Source: Rhynochetos jubatus (taxonomy: Eukaryota > Chordata > Aves > Eurypygiformes > Rhynochetidae). Taken from it: a DNA stretch of 64,000 nt. Made by a program: the position numbers and the translations under genes. Each line of letters starts with the position of its first letter. Position 1 is the first letter of the stretch. Location: positions 38,416,665-38,480,664 of the forward strand of contig CM050690.1 of the NCBI GenBank assembly GCA_027574665.1. Reading direction: 5' to 3'. A model generated the notes under the pieces. It had not been told where the DNA came from. It did not search any database and saw nothing but the letters and a program-made list of their open reading frames with translations. Shown here one piece after another: positions 1 through 13,325 of this stretch.

Positions 1-3000
1 ATTGAAGGCTGTAGACTTGTGTCCTTGTGTCTAATTTTTGCTGCAAATAAGGCCCATGACCAAAATACTGACTTTTCAAGAGCGTTTGGGGAAAAATAAT
101 CTGCAAAGTTATATTGGACTTCAACGTTTCTCTTTTTGGTCATCAGGTAGGGTGTGTGGTATCTGAGAAGCTAAACAGGGATGTTCAGAGCCCAGTCTTT
201 CACGGAATACCTACAGTATCTTTGCAACTAAATGTTTTCCTCCTCTACACCATCACTGCCTTCCCCAGAGTCTTACTTCATTGTGAGCCTGCCCTCAGAG
301 ATCCCATGCTTTAGTTACGGTATTTTCCTGCTATTGTAATAAATAAAAAAACAATTGTAGCTTAGCCTGGAAGTGAGTCCAAGACTGTAAGTTGTGGCCT
401 GTCTTTGCGCTGTTAAAACCTCAGCAGAACTGAGGCAGTAACTCTTGCTGTGCATGACATAAAGCATGTGAGAAAGCACCTTGTACTGTTTCAGTAGCTG
501 CAGAGCAGAGAGAAAATATAGGGAGTAATACTTGCTTTGCAAAAAATTATTAGCATGGAATAGGAGATGGTTGTCACAGTGAAGATCTTGAAAGATGCCT
601 AACACAACCCCTGTTAAGATAGACCTGTGTGCTCTGTTTCTCAAAATATTAGGAACTGAAATAATTCTATTTTAGATGCCTCTAGGTATGAAATATCTAT
701 CTAGCTCTTATCTAGCTGGCATAGATAAGAAAATATTACCTTTTGTGTGGTGTATGGGTTTTTATACTTGGTAGTTACTGGATGTGGGATCTCATTGTCT
801 GTTTTCCTATCCTTGGCAGTATTACAGGGGTGTATTTTCACATGAATGAAGTGTTCTTGAATTATTTGACTATGCTGGGAACAAATAGGCTTTTCTTCCA
901 TTTCTGGTGTGTTTTCTTCAGCTGACTTCTTACTGAAAGTAAGTTCCTGTGTTGGCTTCATACTTGGCTTTTCTGGGTATATGTATGATCGTATTTAGGA
1001 AGTTTTGGGAGTAGTAGAACATATGTTGGTAGTCTTGGGAGTGTGGAGAACAATAATTTGGTGTTTTTTGATGTTTTTACCCAGGGATCAGTTGATTAAA
1101 CAGTCTTCCTCCTACTAGTGATTAAAATGACATTCCTTTTCCTACAAAAGCTGTTTTAACAGAAGGTCTGTATTTGTGTACTGATAGCTACAAGCATGGA
1201 TCAGTATTCATTAACATTAAATGTGTGAATATAAGGAAGCTAGACAAACTACACTCAGTTTTAAAAGCTGTCAAAACTGAGTTGTTGCCTTTAATCAGGA
1301 GTTTGTTGGGTAGGATGATGCTAGTGCACATCCAAGTAAAGGAATTAAGACACATCAATTACAGGAAGACTGTAATAAAGAATGCAGCTAGCTGCAATAG
1401 GAACATACTGGTATGTAATGTCAGAAGAGCTTTTTCTAGGGAGGCATTAATAGTCTGCTTCTCTGAAGGGGAGGAAAATAATTTTTGAAGCCTTTCATGA
1501 TGCGGTTTCTCAATGGTGTTATGTATACTTTTCAAATCACTGGAAAATTAAATTCAGTGAATGAGGCCTGGGAGTATTTCTTTTAAGCAATTTTTAGTTA
1601 TGTTCAGGATGCTATTTGTACTGATTAAAGACAAATTTTTGTCTTCTGGCATGGTTGTTTAAAGCTATTCTTCAATTTAATTTAATTATGTGACTTAAAA
1701 TGGATGTGGAAGATGGGATGGACATGCGGTTCCAAAGAAGTATCAAATGATATCTGATCATGTAATGTTTTTTCATGTGTTTAGGCAAACCATTTTAACT
1801 ATGAAACAGCTCACCTAAACAAGACTACTTGGAGAAACTAACCTGATAGTAGCTACCATTGTGGAAAACTTCCAAAATGAGTTTGTCATCTACAACTGTT
1901 CAGAGTACAGTCCTCCAAACTGTCACTCCTATTGCTTATCTTTTTGTCTCTGGTGGAATTAAAATGTGTGCTGTCCCAAGTGGGTGGACATTGTAAAGTT
2001 TGGTATTTAATTTTTAAATTTCTTGTTGAAGAGAGCATGTAATTACACAACACTCCAGAGCATGCATGTCTACTGCTCTACGTATATGTTATATTGTAGG
2101 GTTGCTTGTGCCACAATAGTGAAATATCTAGGGCAAAGGAAAATTAGACTGCACTGATTCTATCCTGTGTAGTCCTGCTAGTTTCTAAATACATTAAATG
2201 ATCCGTCAGTAACCAAATTATTTGGGACAATTCTTGAAAAGCATCACTTATAGCTTGATTCTTGCTTGGACTGAAGAACTGTAGAAAAAGGAAACCTTAA
2301 GCTATCCTGAGAGATGTAAATTTGTGATGGCGTAGTGATAACAGGTTTTTCTTTTAATAGGTTCTGGTAAAAATTAACACCATCAGTGCATGGCTTGATC
2401 TTCACTCCTGGCTCCAGATGACTTGTCCTGCTGTTTGTAAGGGTATGTATACTTACGTTGTGAATGTGTTGGCAAAGACTGGAATAATTTTAAAATATGG
2501 CCGTGTACTGTTGTTTTATTCACTTTGGCAGTCACAGAGTGTCTGACCCAAGTAATCTCTAACTTGGTGGTTTATTCTTGATCTAGCATTGCTTGACTGC
2601 CATGAGTAAGATATAATGTCAAATATGTCCTTGCTCATTTGAGGAGATACAGTATGTCAGTGCAGCCAAAGGCCTTGGACCTCTGAGACAGGACACGGAA
2701 TATCTGGGTCACAATCTTCATGGTTTTGCCCATGATTGCACCTTTCAAGATTGCATCATGCAGTCTGCTGTCTGCAGTGTCTTCCTGCAGACCTGCATAC
2801 TAGTGTGGGGAAAATAGAGGGTCATGTAGAATCAGTCTCATGCTGGACATGTTCCTGGGGCAGTGCTGTCCTTTTAATCTGCCTGGAAAATCCTTCTAGG
2901 AGTATCCTAGATGTCACTGATCTTGGTGACTTGCTATCCTCTACAATGTTTGAATTTAGGAAACAAATGGATAACAAGTTGTGTGATGTTTTCTGAACAC

Positions 3001-3047
3001 TTTTCTGAAGCAAGTGCTTTGTTTGTAACGTAACCTTCTGTTGTTAG
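1..3047. other. Region upstream of first coding exon
   Basis: No coding exon or recognisable repeat is visible in this AT-rich stretch. It is probably a 5'UTR intron, because a pyrimidine-containing AG acceptor sits directly before the start codon. One weak candidate non-coding exon at 2361-2442 is listed separately. The short open frames here look random. Confidence 0.6.
2361..2442 (+). other. Candidate 5' non-coding exon (weak)
   Basis: An acceptor-like stretch ending in TTTTAATAG at 2360 is followed about 80 bp later by a donor-like GG|GTATGT at 2443. The enclosed 82 bases contain two ATG triplets and no long frame, as a 5'UTR exon could. This rests only on splice-like signals. It may be chance. 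Confidence 0.15.
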
Positions 3048-3116
3048 ATGTCATCTGTTACTGAAAATGGAGATGTTACTGCTGGAAAGCCAAATGAAGA
3101 GAAAACATACAAAAAG
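3048..3116 (+). CDS. PIP5K1B: PIP5K1B coding exon 1 (residues 1-23)
   Basis: This exon encodes the N-terminus, starting MSSVTENG and ending NEEKTYKK, and runs to a GTAAGT donor. The start was chosen for three reasons. It matches the known start of the beta paralogue. The preceding triplet is TAG, so no upstream extension in frame is possible without splicing. An AG acceptor (3046-3047) lies directly before the ATG. The segment is polar and variable in the family and lies before the kinase fold. It ends in phase 0. Confidence 0.88.
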
Positions 3117-6100
3117 GTAAGTTAAGACTTACAACCATTTCATTCCACGTTCCGTGGATATTTTGGAAAGTATTTTATTTCTTTTGTGAAATCATAAGAC
3201 ATTTCTAGCCACTGCAGACCTGAATATTTGAAAGCTTGTTCAGTACAGCTTTAAAGTATACAGTCTCGCTAGATTGATGGAAATTCTTTGCTCTTAGCAA
3301 CATACACACCCCTGGGCATAAATGCTGTTGTCAGAAATACAGTACAGCAAGTTCCCAAATGCTACCAAACAGTACACATCTTGCTTGCTTTGTTTTTTTT
3401 CAGAAGGAAATGTTTTTTAACAGAGGACATCTTTAGTGAAGGACCATGCATCAGTGGTAGCCACATAGGGCTCTAGTAGCTGATGCTGGTTTTGGTTTTG
3501 TTTTTCTGCCATTGGTTGTTGGGACCAGCATTATTTAGGTCCACCTCACACTGTTGATTACAAAGGGGAGCTATAAATGCCCAATTTTTTATACATATTT
3601 ACACAACCAAATTGTTAGCTGTTGGATTGGATCATTTTCTTGACAGACACCTCAAATAAGTAGTGATTTTTCTTCCTAATTTCTGTAATCTAGCACAAAG
3701 ATCCACATGCTGCTACAGTTTTTATCATGGGTTAGGGTTTTTTATTTCTGAGTGTTGCGTGCAGCATTGCTGGTAAAGTCAATAATAAGCTGCTATTTTG
3801 TTTCCCACCTCATCTGTTGTCAGCTACATTTTCAGTATGTGGGTGACCTTAACATTCCAGATAACTTTCTCAGAAAGGAAAGGAAATAATGTTTGAGAAA
3901 ATGCTTTTTTTCGTTTTAGATATAAGTTATGTTCAGTCTCTCAGCTTATGACTTTAAAAAATTGAAGTCTGAATTGTTCTTGACACTTAGTATGAGAAAA
4001 AAATGAAAGTTCAGTGCCTGAGGTGGACACTTTTGCAGTTTTATACTGCTGTACATAGTTAAGACAAATCCTGGTTGTCCCAGCACATGTGAGTTTCCAT
4101 TCCTCCCAGTAACCCTACATGGTCTTCTCTGATTCTGTTCAACTCTAAAATATTCCAGAGGAAGCCTTGTAAAGACTTCTCAGCATGGCACAAATTCTCC
4201 TCTGTATTTACTGGAAATACTTCTCTGACAAACTGTAGGATTCACAACCACATCACGTGGGGAAATCACCGTGACTGTCATCTCCAAATTCTGCCCTTTT
4301 TCCTGAATCACTAGTTGTCTGTACTTCTCTCTTACTCCGATTTCATTCCTTTCCTTACATTTACATCCTCAGTTGTTCTGTGTTCCAAGATCCTGTGTTG
4401 CATATGCCCCACAGTTTAGTGTTATCACCAAGTATTATCATTATGCTCCTGCTTTTTGTGATGATGTTAATAAAAATAATAGTTTTTGACCCCACAATTT
4501 GCCCATGCAGGGCTTACTGGTAGCATATTATTACCTGAAGCTTTCACTTTTAACAATGTATCTCTCCTCCTAGGCCAAATTCCTTACAAACCTTGCACTT
4601 TCTGTTAATTCTCAACTTCTGCAGATACCCCATGTAACACTTTCATATTTTTTGCAGAAGTTCAGAGGAATCAACTGTATGTGTCTAGAAAGTTGGTTAC
4701 AGGGCGAGCCTAGTAGGGCCTGTGTTTAACACAGGCATTTTATGCCATCCATATTTTAACTTGAATTTCACAAGATCTTGCTCTGTTCAAGTCTCGTTTA
4801 CACGCTGAGACCTACTTGTCTTTTATAGCCCACATCACTTTAGTTCAGTGTTTTATACAGGTATTGCATTTACAGTTCATGCATTGTTGCACTTGGTTTG
4901 TTTGCCTGGAAAATACTTGCGGTTCTGTCCTGTGACTTCCTGTGCCACTTCCTCCAGAAATCTGGGAAGCTCTTATTTCCGCAGCTGGTGCTTTTTCAGC
5001 TACTTGAGCAGCTCCTGTTCCCATCTACCACTGCCCTTGATCACAGTGGAAACACTTGGGCAAGATACTCATGTAGTAGACCGTGCTTGCTACCTATTCT
5101 CATTGCTCAGAGGCTTTACTTCACTTTATAAATTAAAAAAAAAAAAGGGGGGTGGGAAAAGCTTGTGCTCTTTAGCTTTGAAAAGCAGTGGACAGTACCT
5201 GGCCTTGAACTGTGACAATTCTGGTTTCTACTCTGCTCTGCTTTGACCTCTAATGTATAGCACAAGGGCAGCTGTGAACTGCTCTTGAGTTGGGACTGAG
5301 TAAGTTTATGAAGGACTCTGTGGCATGGGACCTTTGGTACTGGTGTGTATCTTTAACCTGGAATACTCTTTACCAGTGATGTGCTCCTCTGAAAAGGTCT
5401 GGTAGCCAAAGAAGCCATGTCATAAGGTGTGGGCAGGGAGGATTTCAGTGGGACAATAGTATAGCTGGAAGCAGGATGAATAACTTGCACGTTGTTAAAA
5501 AACACAGACATTAGAAAAGTTTTTTGTAATGTCAAGTTTTATGTAAGTAATTCAAGGGATTTCTAATGACAATTCTGGGAGATAATCATCCTGAAACATG
5601 ATGACATTTCAGTCTCAAACACACCTCAGGTGAAAGGTCATCCTTGCAAAGCAGACATTAGTGAAGGAAGAGTCAAAGTCATCCTGCCATCGCCTCCTGC
5701 TGTGGGACCCACTGGTTCATCATGAGGACTCAGTAGTAGTAACTCTGACATGAGCTGTGCTGTTTGGTCTTAACTTCAAAATCTGCCTTGGGCTCTTTAT
5801 CTTCTCACAGAGCATAATGTCAGTGTGCCCCGTCATCCTCTCCCAGCGATTGCAAGGGGGCTTGCTGATTCAGGATCTGCAGTCACTTTGTGGCAAAAAG
5901 TACACGGTGCTTGGGTGCATGCTGGAATGTTTATAATGCCCCAAATGAGGTCTCTGGGGGTAAGGGATGCACTGATACTGCCCTGTTGAAAGGCTACATT
6001 TTCCTTGCATGGGGCGGGGAGTGAGGGGGAGCACTCCTCAATCTGATCTAACAAGCAAAATAGTCTTTTGTTTTAAACCACTTTGCATTTTGCTTAATTA

Positions 6101-8059
6101 CACCTTATGTCTATTCATCTTTCTTAATAGCATGCAAAGATTATGCCTGTGCTGCTTTAGTCATATGTATGTATATAAATTACATACAAATGGGAAAACT
6201 GATGAATGGAAAATGTTGAGATGTAAAATCCAATGACCCAAAGGAGAAGATTGAATAAATGTCTCAGTTTTAGAGGCATTTTCCTTGTGCCAGATCCAAT
6301 GAGAAGTAAGACTAACTAATCAATACATATTGAACAATGTTTTAGTTGCTTCATCTGGAAATGTTAACATCTCTTAAGAACCGTGAATTGTCTCTCAAGA
6401 GAGACCTGGAGGAAAATTAGAGAAAATAATTCCAAATACTTGTTTTTTTAGCTGATCTGTTTTATGCAAGTGTAAAAAATTAGTACTTTTGTCTTGGAGA
6501 TAGTGGGTTTTGTCCAGTGTAAATGGAAGTGCTTACCTTAGCCAATACAATCTGTTCCATTGATACAGAGATGAATGATGGCTTACTAAAACAAATTGTT
6601 TCTAACAGCTGCTTAAAGAAAGACGTATTTCTGCTGGGGCACATAGAAAACCCTCACATTATTTTCCTTGTCGTTCACTCCCTTTTACTTCTGAAGGCTC
6701 TGTAGCAGATGATGTAGATACTGCTTTGAGTAGCATCTGGACTGGACTGACTGATGTGAAAGGACATACAGCTGCAGTTGCATCTGGTGATGTGGGACTC
6801 CGTTGCTGCAGCTGATGGTGAATGAGTGGGAGCTAGAGACTTCTTATTCAGATCCCTCTTCTGTGGTTCCCTCTTCATTCTGTGATTCTGCCTTTTTCAC
6901 CCTGTCAGGATGTGCACTGCTGGGGGTGATGTTCTCATCTGGTGCACCTTATCTCTGATGGTTAGTTGTGGTAAAGTAGCTTGTATCTCTGTGCTAAGAA
7001 AAAGCATCTGGGTCATTCACTGGTGAAAACGGGCAATCCTCGAAGTATGCTTGTCCTTTCTCTACGTGTATGCATAAGCATATTTTGGCCTGCTATAACT
7101 CTTTAGTATAGTTCAGCCTTGGAAGAGTTTCCAAAGGGATTATTTGCCTGTTCACTGTGGGGGAAAAAGGAGTCTTGTTCATAATGGAATGTCTATTTCT
7201 GACCTGTAGTATCTTTGCTGTGCAATAGCAGTAAGTTCCAAACGTCTCCTGCATCTATGTAGATTAGTTAAAAAAGCTATCCATATTACAAACACCCGAA
7301 ATCGAGGTGGGTAACATCTTTATCTGAATTAATTAAATCTTTGTCTTTGATTTCCTACAATAGTCAAGTTTTGGCCCACTTCCCTGGCAGAAGAAAACCT
7401 GACTTGCCAGCTGCATGAATGTAAACAGCTTGGAGCTCCAAGAGGCTGTCTTACACGACTAAAACCTCGTGCGAGGCCTTGCATGAGCATTGCTGCAACA
7501 TCCTTTCAGACTCTGAAATGCGTAACTAGGCCAAGCAGTGGCACGGTTTCTGTCATGAATCATTCTTCTCCATTCAGCTCTAATTTTGGTGGGTTTTTAG
7601 GTTTTATTTTTTTCTGCCAGTGCAATCTGACATAAATGCTTTTCTGGCTTTTTAATTGTTTAATACTATTCAGTCAAAGTCCTTGAGAGATGATGCAACA
7701 AAACTTTGTTTGCCTTTTTTTTTAATTTCCTTTTGAAAACCACAACCTTTCCTTATATATCCTCTCTTTAAACTAGTGTTCCGTAAGGTGGATCTGTAGG
7801 ACAGTTCAGGTGCAGTCATTTGCCTCAAGCATTATAATCTGAAACTGGGTTTTCTCTGTGTGAGTGTATTGCAAGAAGTTGCGAAGTTTGGTGTGTATCA
7901 TCTAAACAATTGTGGTCACTTTGACTAAAAAACTTAGTTAATGGAAGAGAAACTTCACAGATACTTGTTCAATGCAGCTTTTAAGGTAGAGGATTCAAAT
8001 TACTTTGAGATCAAAGAAATCCTAAATGATGCAAACTGTGGCCATGTCTTTGAGGATGG

Positions 8060-8205
8060 TGTTTTGCTGGTTGGTTGGTCTGGTTTTGGTTTGGTGTTTT
8101 GGTTGGTTGGTTGGAGTATTTTTGCCTTTTTTGGGGGGATGGGGTGGGGTGTGAAGTTCAGAAAGAGGAATGGAGAGAGGAAGGAAAAAAAAAAAAAAAG
8201 AGGTT
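8060..8205. repeat. GT-rich, G-run and purine-rich low-complexity block
   Basis: TTGG repeats with variants run from about 8064 to 8115. They are followed by clustered G runs at 8133-8149 and an almost pure purine tract with a long A run, ending near 8203. The + strand is G/T rich, then G/A rich. Such composition can form non-B DNA, which is inference here. Confidence 0.7.
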
Positions 8206-11200
8206 GTTGTTATTTGCTCCATTTCATGCTTGAAGATCCTAAGCAAAGCAGCAAGGGAGCCTGGCAGCAAAACAGAGTCACCAGATGAACTTTTCTTGGA
8301 TATCTATCACAGCCTTGGCACTGAAATCTGGAGTATGGAATAGCCACCTTTTTTTCATTTCCTTCTGATATTTTGTCAAGACAAGCTGCTGACACACATG
8401 AAACTTTTGCATTGCAATGTCATCAATCACACAATAGTTCCTAAATCTGCTTCCTGACAAAACAGATTTCGGTAGCATCCTGATGTTTAATACTAAGATG
8501 GTGGCAAAAAGGAGGCACAGACAGGTCTGTCAAAGCACATGAGGTATGCAGAAGAAAATCACACCAGAAAACAGATACATATGTTGAACTTGTTGCAGCA
8601 ACCTGCTACTAGATTACCAGCTTCTCTACTTGTAATCCGAAGGCTGCTACACATGTATACAATTAAACTTTGTTTCTCATTACTATATATCTTGCGGCTC
8701 TTCTGCTTAGCCTATTACAAACACTTTATGTAACCTGTTGAAAACTGCGTATCACCAGTGTGAGTCACTTTGCCCAGGAGCAAAGGGAATTGCCTAGTAA
8801 AGGAAACCAGCTACCTATTGTTAGAGCTTGCAAACATGTACAAGCAGCATTGCTGCATCGCTTTGGCATTGGCTTATGCTCTGCGTCTCATGTCTGCACG
8901 TAGAGTACTTTTTCTTGCAGACATTGATATGTCACTACTGGAGGTTTTGCTGCACTGGGAGCTGTGTTTTCAATGGCAGACTTTTGGGGACTCGGTACAG
9001 CCTCAAAAATACTGAAATGACCTGGAGCAATGGATAGCATCACACTTACAGGTCTCAAATTCTTTTTCTCAGAGAGGTAGAGAGAAGAACCAGAGCACTT
9101 AAAGCTACTCATGAAACCGCAGCGTAGGTATTTTGAAATGAAGGAAAAATTGATTGAAAGCCATGGAGTCCATTGGAGTCCATTTTCAAATTTTGGAAAA
9201 TGAAAGGAGATCAGATTCAGCTTGGGTCAGAAAAATCATTCTGATAGCAGTTGAGCTTGAAGAGGCTATTGTGTGGATATCTTAACTGTTTCCCAGGAGA
9301 CCATCCCAACAAAATCGTTAAAATTACTCAAAAAACTACAGGAAAACTACTTTCACCAACTTTGAACAGTAATAATATAGAGGGGAAAAAATGATACAGT
9401 ATTATCAGTTGCACTTTTTCAATGAACTGGCATTTATGCTAGCATTCAGCAAAGTATGCCAGAAAAAGATAAGGTCTGCTCTTTATATTTCAATAGCACA
9501 GCTATTGATATGTGTAGTTTAGAAAGCACAGCCAGTGCTATAGAGAGCAGCATGTAGTGCTGCATTAGTTTGTACTGAGGCATCGCTCTAGGGTGCAAAG
9601 AAAAGGAATCACAACAGAACATGACATGGACCAATATAGCTTCAACCTCTTGAAAGAAGAGATACACCCTAGATATTTCTACCCTTTGCTGCAGAACTTT
9701 ATGTTTCTAGGTCTGTGGTACCATTTCTAATTGTATCTGCATTGTACAGATAAATATCTGTCTGTCTATCTGGGGTTTTTTTTGAGTTATAGGTTGCCTT
9801 CCTTGGGTAGATTGCCTTGCCTTGGGTAGAGTTTTCCTCTGGAGCTCACAGCTGCTTCTTGCGAAGCAGACTAGTGGCACTTAGGTAGTTTTGTTTTGTA
9901 GGATGAAAGAACAACTTAGTAATAGCCACCCACACTCCCACTGCCCCAGATCCCCCCTGCCCCCAGCAAAAAGATCCAGAGGTGAGGGTGGTAGGCAGAA
10001 GTCCAGCTTCATGAAGTGTGGCCTGCAGCAGCTCGGCAAGCAGTTGATAGAAACAGTGAACTGAAGGAAGAGTGAAGGAGTACCATGGCTGTATGACCCA
10101 TGGTTAGAAGTTGTAAAAAAAAAACTAGTTCAGTCAGTGCGATTTTCTAGTAACTGTTTTTATGTCCCTCTTTGTGATTTACCATAAGAAGAAATTGAAA
10201 GCTCAAGTGCATCAGTTGCAGAGAGCATGCTGACTGACATGGGGTAGCCAGCTCCAGAAGCTTCAGTAGAAGCAGCTGCAGGAAGTGTTGTTTCAATGGG
10301 ACTTTAAGCACACCAGGCACTCAAAGATGAGAGCTAGTGAAGAAGCAAGGGACTAAGTAATAACCATTCATGTTCATCTTGAATCTAATTGCAACCTCTT
10401 GTTGTTCAAAGAGAGCTCTTAAGTGTTGCTTGAAGAATACATACTGTATTTCAAGAGGTACTCTCCTTGGGTAGTTTGGCCTAAGGCTTTATACAGTTTA
10501 GGGAGGATTAGTATCTCTTCAGGAATTTAGAAAAGATAAACTGCATTTGAATGAGAGTGGTCATATGTGTGAATTCCTCGTACTTACAGGGTAACCAGTA
10601 TAACTGAAGAAGAAATGCTTACTCCTAGTAGAAAATTCACATCTGGCCTAAGCCATGTGATTGAATCATTTTGACCAAGTGAGACCCTGTGGATTTAATT
10701 TTTTTTTTCTTAACTTCACTAAGAATGCTGCCTGCAGGAAGGCAGCTATTCTATGCCAGTCCAGTTCATTAAGTCCCACCAAGCAGCAGAGTGGGCTGCT
10801 GAGGGGGATGAAAGCAGGCTTCTCCACAGACAATAGTAGAAAGAAATGAGCTAAAGGCAACTATGCTGTGGGAAGCATGGCTGCAGAACAATGTTAGTCA
10901 GTGGTGGCTTCTGCTCAGATGCCTTTTTCTCCCTCTCTCTTACCCTGAACTGTGATTACTAGGTATCTCTACCATTTCATTAGTCAGATTTTAAAACCTG
11001 TTTGAATGGCAGTAATACAGAGGGCTAAAGAAAGCAAACATCACCTTGCCTTCCAGAGTGATAATGAGATGGAGTTGCTGAGGCAGAGTTAATTATTTTT
11101 TTTTTCATTGCTTTACAGCACCTGCAATAAGGCAGATGTCTTCTGTAAGAATCACCATCTTTGCCCCAGAAAGTTCATAGGCCAAAGTTCAGCTTCAATA

Positions 11201-12969
11201 AAATGAGTTGTAAAAAGGGAGAACAGATAAACAGGGATGAAGTTTCCATCCACGCAGTCCTAAAGGAGATCCCTAGGATGACTACTTTTAAAGAAGGCAA
11301 GAATGTTAGAGTTAAATTTTGCACGAGCTGCTCATGGGGAGCACGTCAAGTCTTAACAAAGACTTGTTGAAAGCTAAAAGAAGAATGGGAAAATAACTTG
11401 TGAAGGACAGTAGGGGGGAATGTCTGTAAAATTAAATTAAGCCTGTGTCCCACTCAGTTCCTCTCTGCTCATGGTTTGTTAAATGATTTGTTTTCTGTCA
11501 TTAATAGTCCCATACATAAATGGAGAAAATACGTGAAAACTTGTTTAAAAGACTAGGCCTAATTACCATGTCTGAAGTCTTTGTGCACTGTGCACCTGGA
11601 GCCAATCCTTTACTGTCACATCAGTTGTTAGTTAGTTTTGCCAGTCATTTACAACCTTCATGCTGTAGTGGAAGTTATTACTGAACAATGTATAATATAC
11701 TTTCTGTAGCTATGGTAACTATATTTTTGGCATCCCTGGATATTTTATTTTTTTTAAAGGACAGGCTTTCCCAGTTCTTTCAGTAGTCTTGTCCCTAACT
11801 TGCACACTTGTTAAATAGCTTCACTTCAGTTGATTTATTTGTTACCTGAATGTAAACAGCCTTTACATACATTGTATATCTGATTAATGTCTTTTATGAA
11901 TATAACAAATTTAAATTTTACAGAGCTAGCCTGAAAGCAATTATCTGTAGGAAAAACAATGTTAAAATCCTACTGAGTACTTTTGTGGGATCATGCGTGT
12001 ACTTAATACTTCATTTGAAAGGATTGAAGTTCTCGTTTTCCTACTCTGAAAAAGGATTTCAGCTTAGAGTGATGTAGAGCGAGTGGAAGAGCCATCTGTA
12101 GACAACAGGAATTCATGAGATAGTACATCCAGTGCTAGAATTTATTGGTGATGCAGACATTCCATATACCTGTCTGTGTTCTGTATTACGTTCTGTTTTC
12201 ATCCTGTAGCCTGCCATTATGCTTTATGAATCTGCATTTAATTTTTCATCTCTATAGGATTTAGAGGATCTTTTAAGCAATCTTTTAGGATTGCCATATG
12301 ACAAATACATAGAAAATTTACAGTTATTTTTGACAAAAAGAGGCAAAAGTATATTTCATCAGATTTAAGACAATTTAAGCTTTTATGTGTAGGGATAAAA
12401 CTGTGAAGAGGTAGTAGGCAAGAGGAAGAATTAAGCTGCATCTTGAATATGTTCATATTGTTGACAGCAAGGCAGACTGAAATAAAAAATGTGGGAATAC
12501 TACAGGTGGCATTACATAAGCATCGTGAGATACAGTAATTTTGTAGCTTAAGGTTCAAATAACAAAGTCATTACGTTAAATCCCTTGATTATTTGCTAAT
12601 CTATTACTTGCATATAGGGCAGTCTGAAGAGGTAGGGTGAACCCATTCATTGCATGTGAAACTGCGTCTAGCAGTCTGTATGGGAGGCTTCTTGACTCAA
12701 CAGTTTAGAAATTGTGGGACTTCTCCTGGAGCACTGTTTTTCCGGTACGTCTCTTCTTGAAATGTACCTCTTCTGCCTTTGCTGAGCTGTACCCTTTTAA
12801 CAGTCAACTGGTGGTAGGTGGAAATGTCCTTACCTGCTTTGAATTACTGGCACACTGGGGCAGTAATATCTTAGTTTGCATGGCTGCAGCAGTTTTAATT
12901 TACATTGTACTTAATCATACAACTTTGTGCTTTCCTTCTCAGTATATGTGTAACGTACAGTTTAACCTG

Positions 12970-13325
12970 AATCATAGAATGGTTTGGGTTGGAAGGGACC
13001 TTTAAAGGTCATCTAGTGCAACACCCCCTGCAGTGAGCAGGGAGACCTTCCACAAGACCAGGTTGCTGAGAGCCCTGTCCAGTCCAGCCTGACCTTGAAT
13101 GTTTCCAAGGATGGGGCTTCTACCATCTCTCTGGGCAACCTGTTGCAGTGTTTCACCACCCTCATTGTAAAAAACCTTCTTCCTAATATTTAGTGTATAG
13201 CTCCCCTCTTTTAGCTTAAAACCGTTACCCCTTGTCCTGTCGCTACAGGCCCTTGTAAAAAGTTTGCCCCATCATTCTTATAGGTCTCCTTTAAGTACTG
13301 AAAGGTCGCAGTAAGGCCTTTTGTG
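12970..13325 (-). mobile_element. CR1 LINE fragment, 3' end, antisense
   Basis: Read on the - strand this is the 3' end of a CR1 element. It begins at the canonical tail (complement of CATAGAATGGTTTGGGTTGG) and runs through the 3'UTR into the last codons of the reverse transcriptase ORF, where a FQYLKETYKNDG-like peptide is visible. It is 5' truncated after about 350 bp, as is usual for CR1. Confidence 0.93.

Noticed and set aside
7941-8288. 115-codon + strand frame rich in Gly, Trp and Lys
   Set aside because: It is read through the GT-rich and purine-rich low-complexity block. The composition explains the frame.
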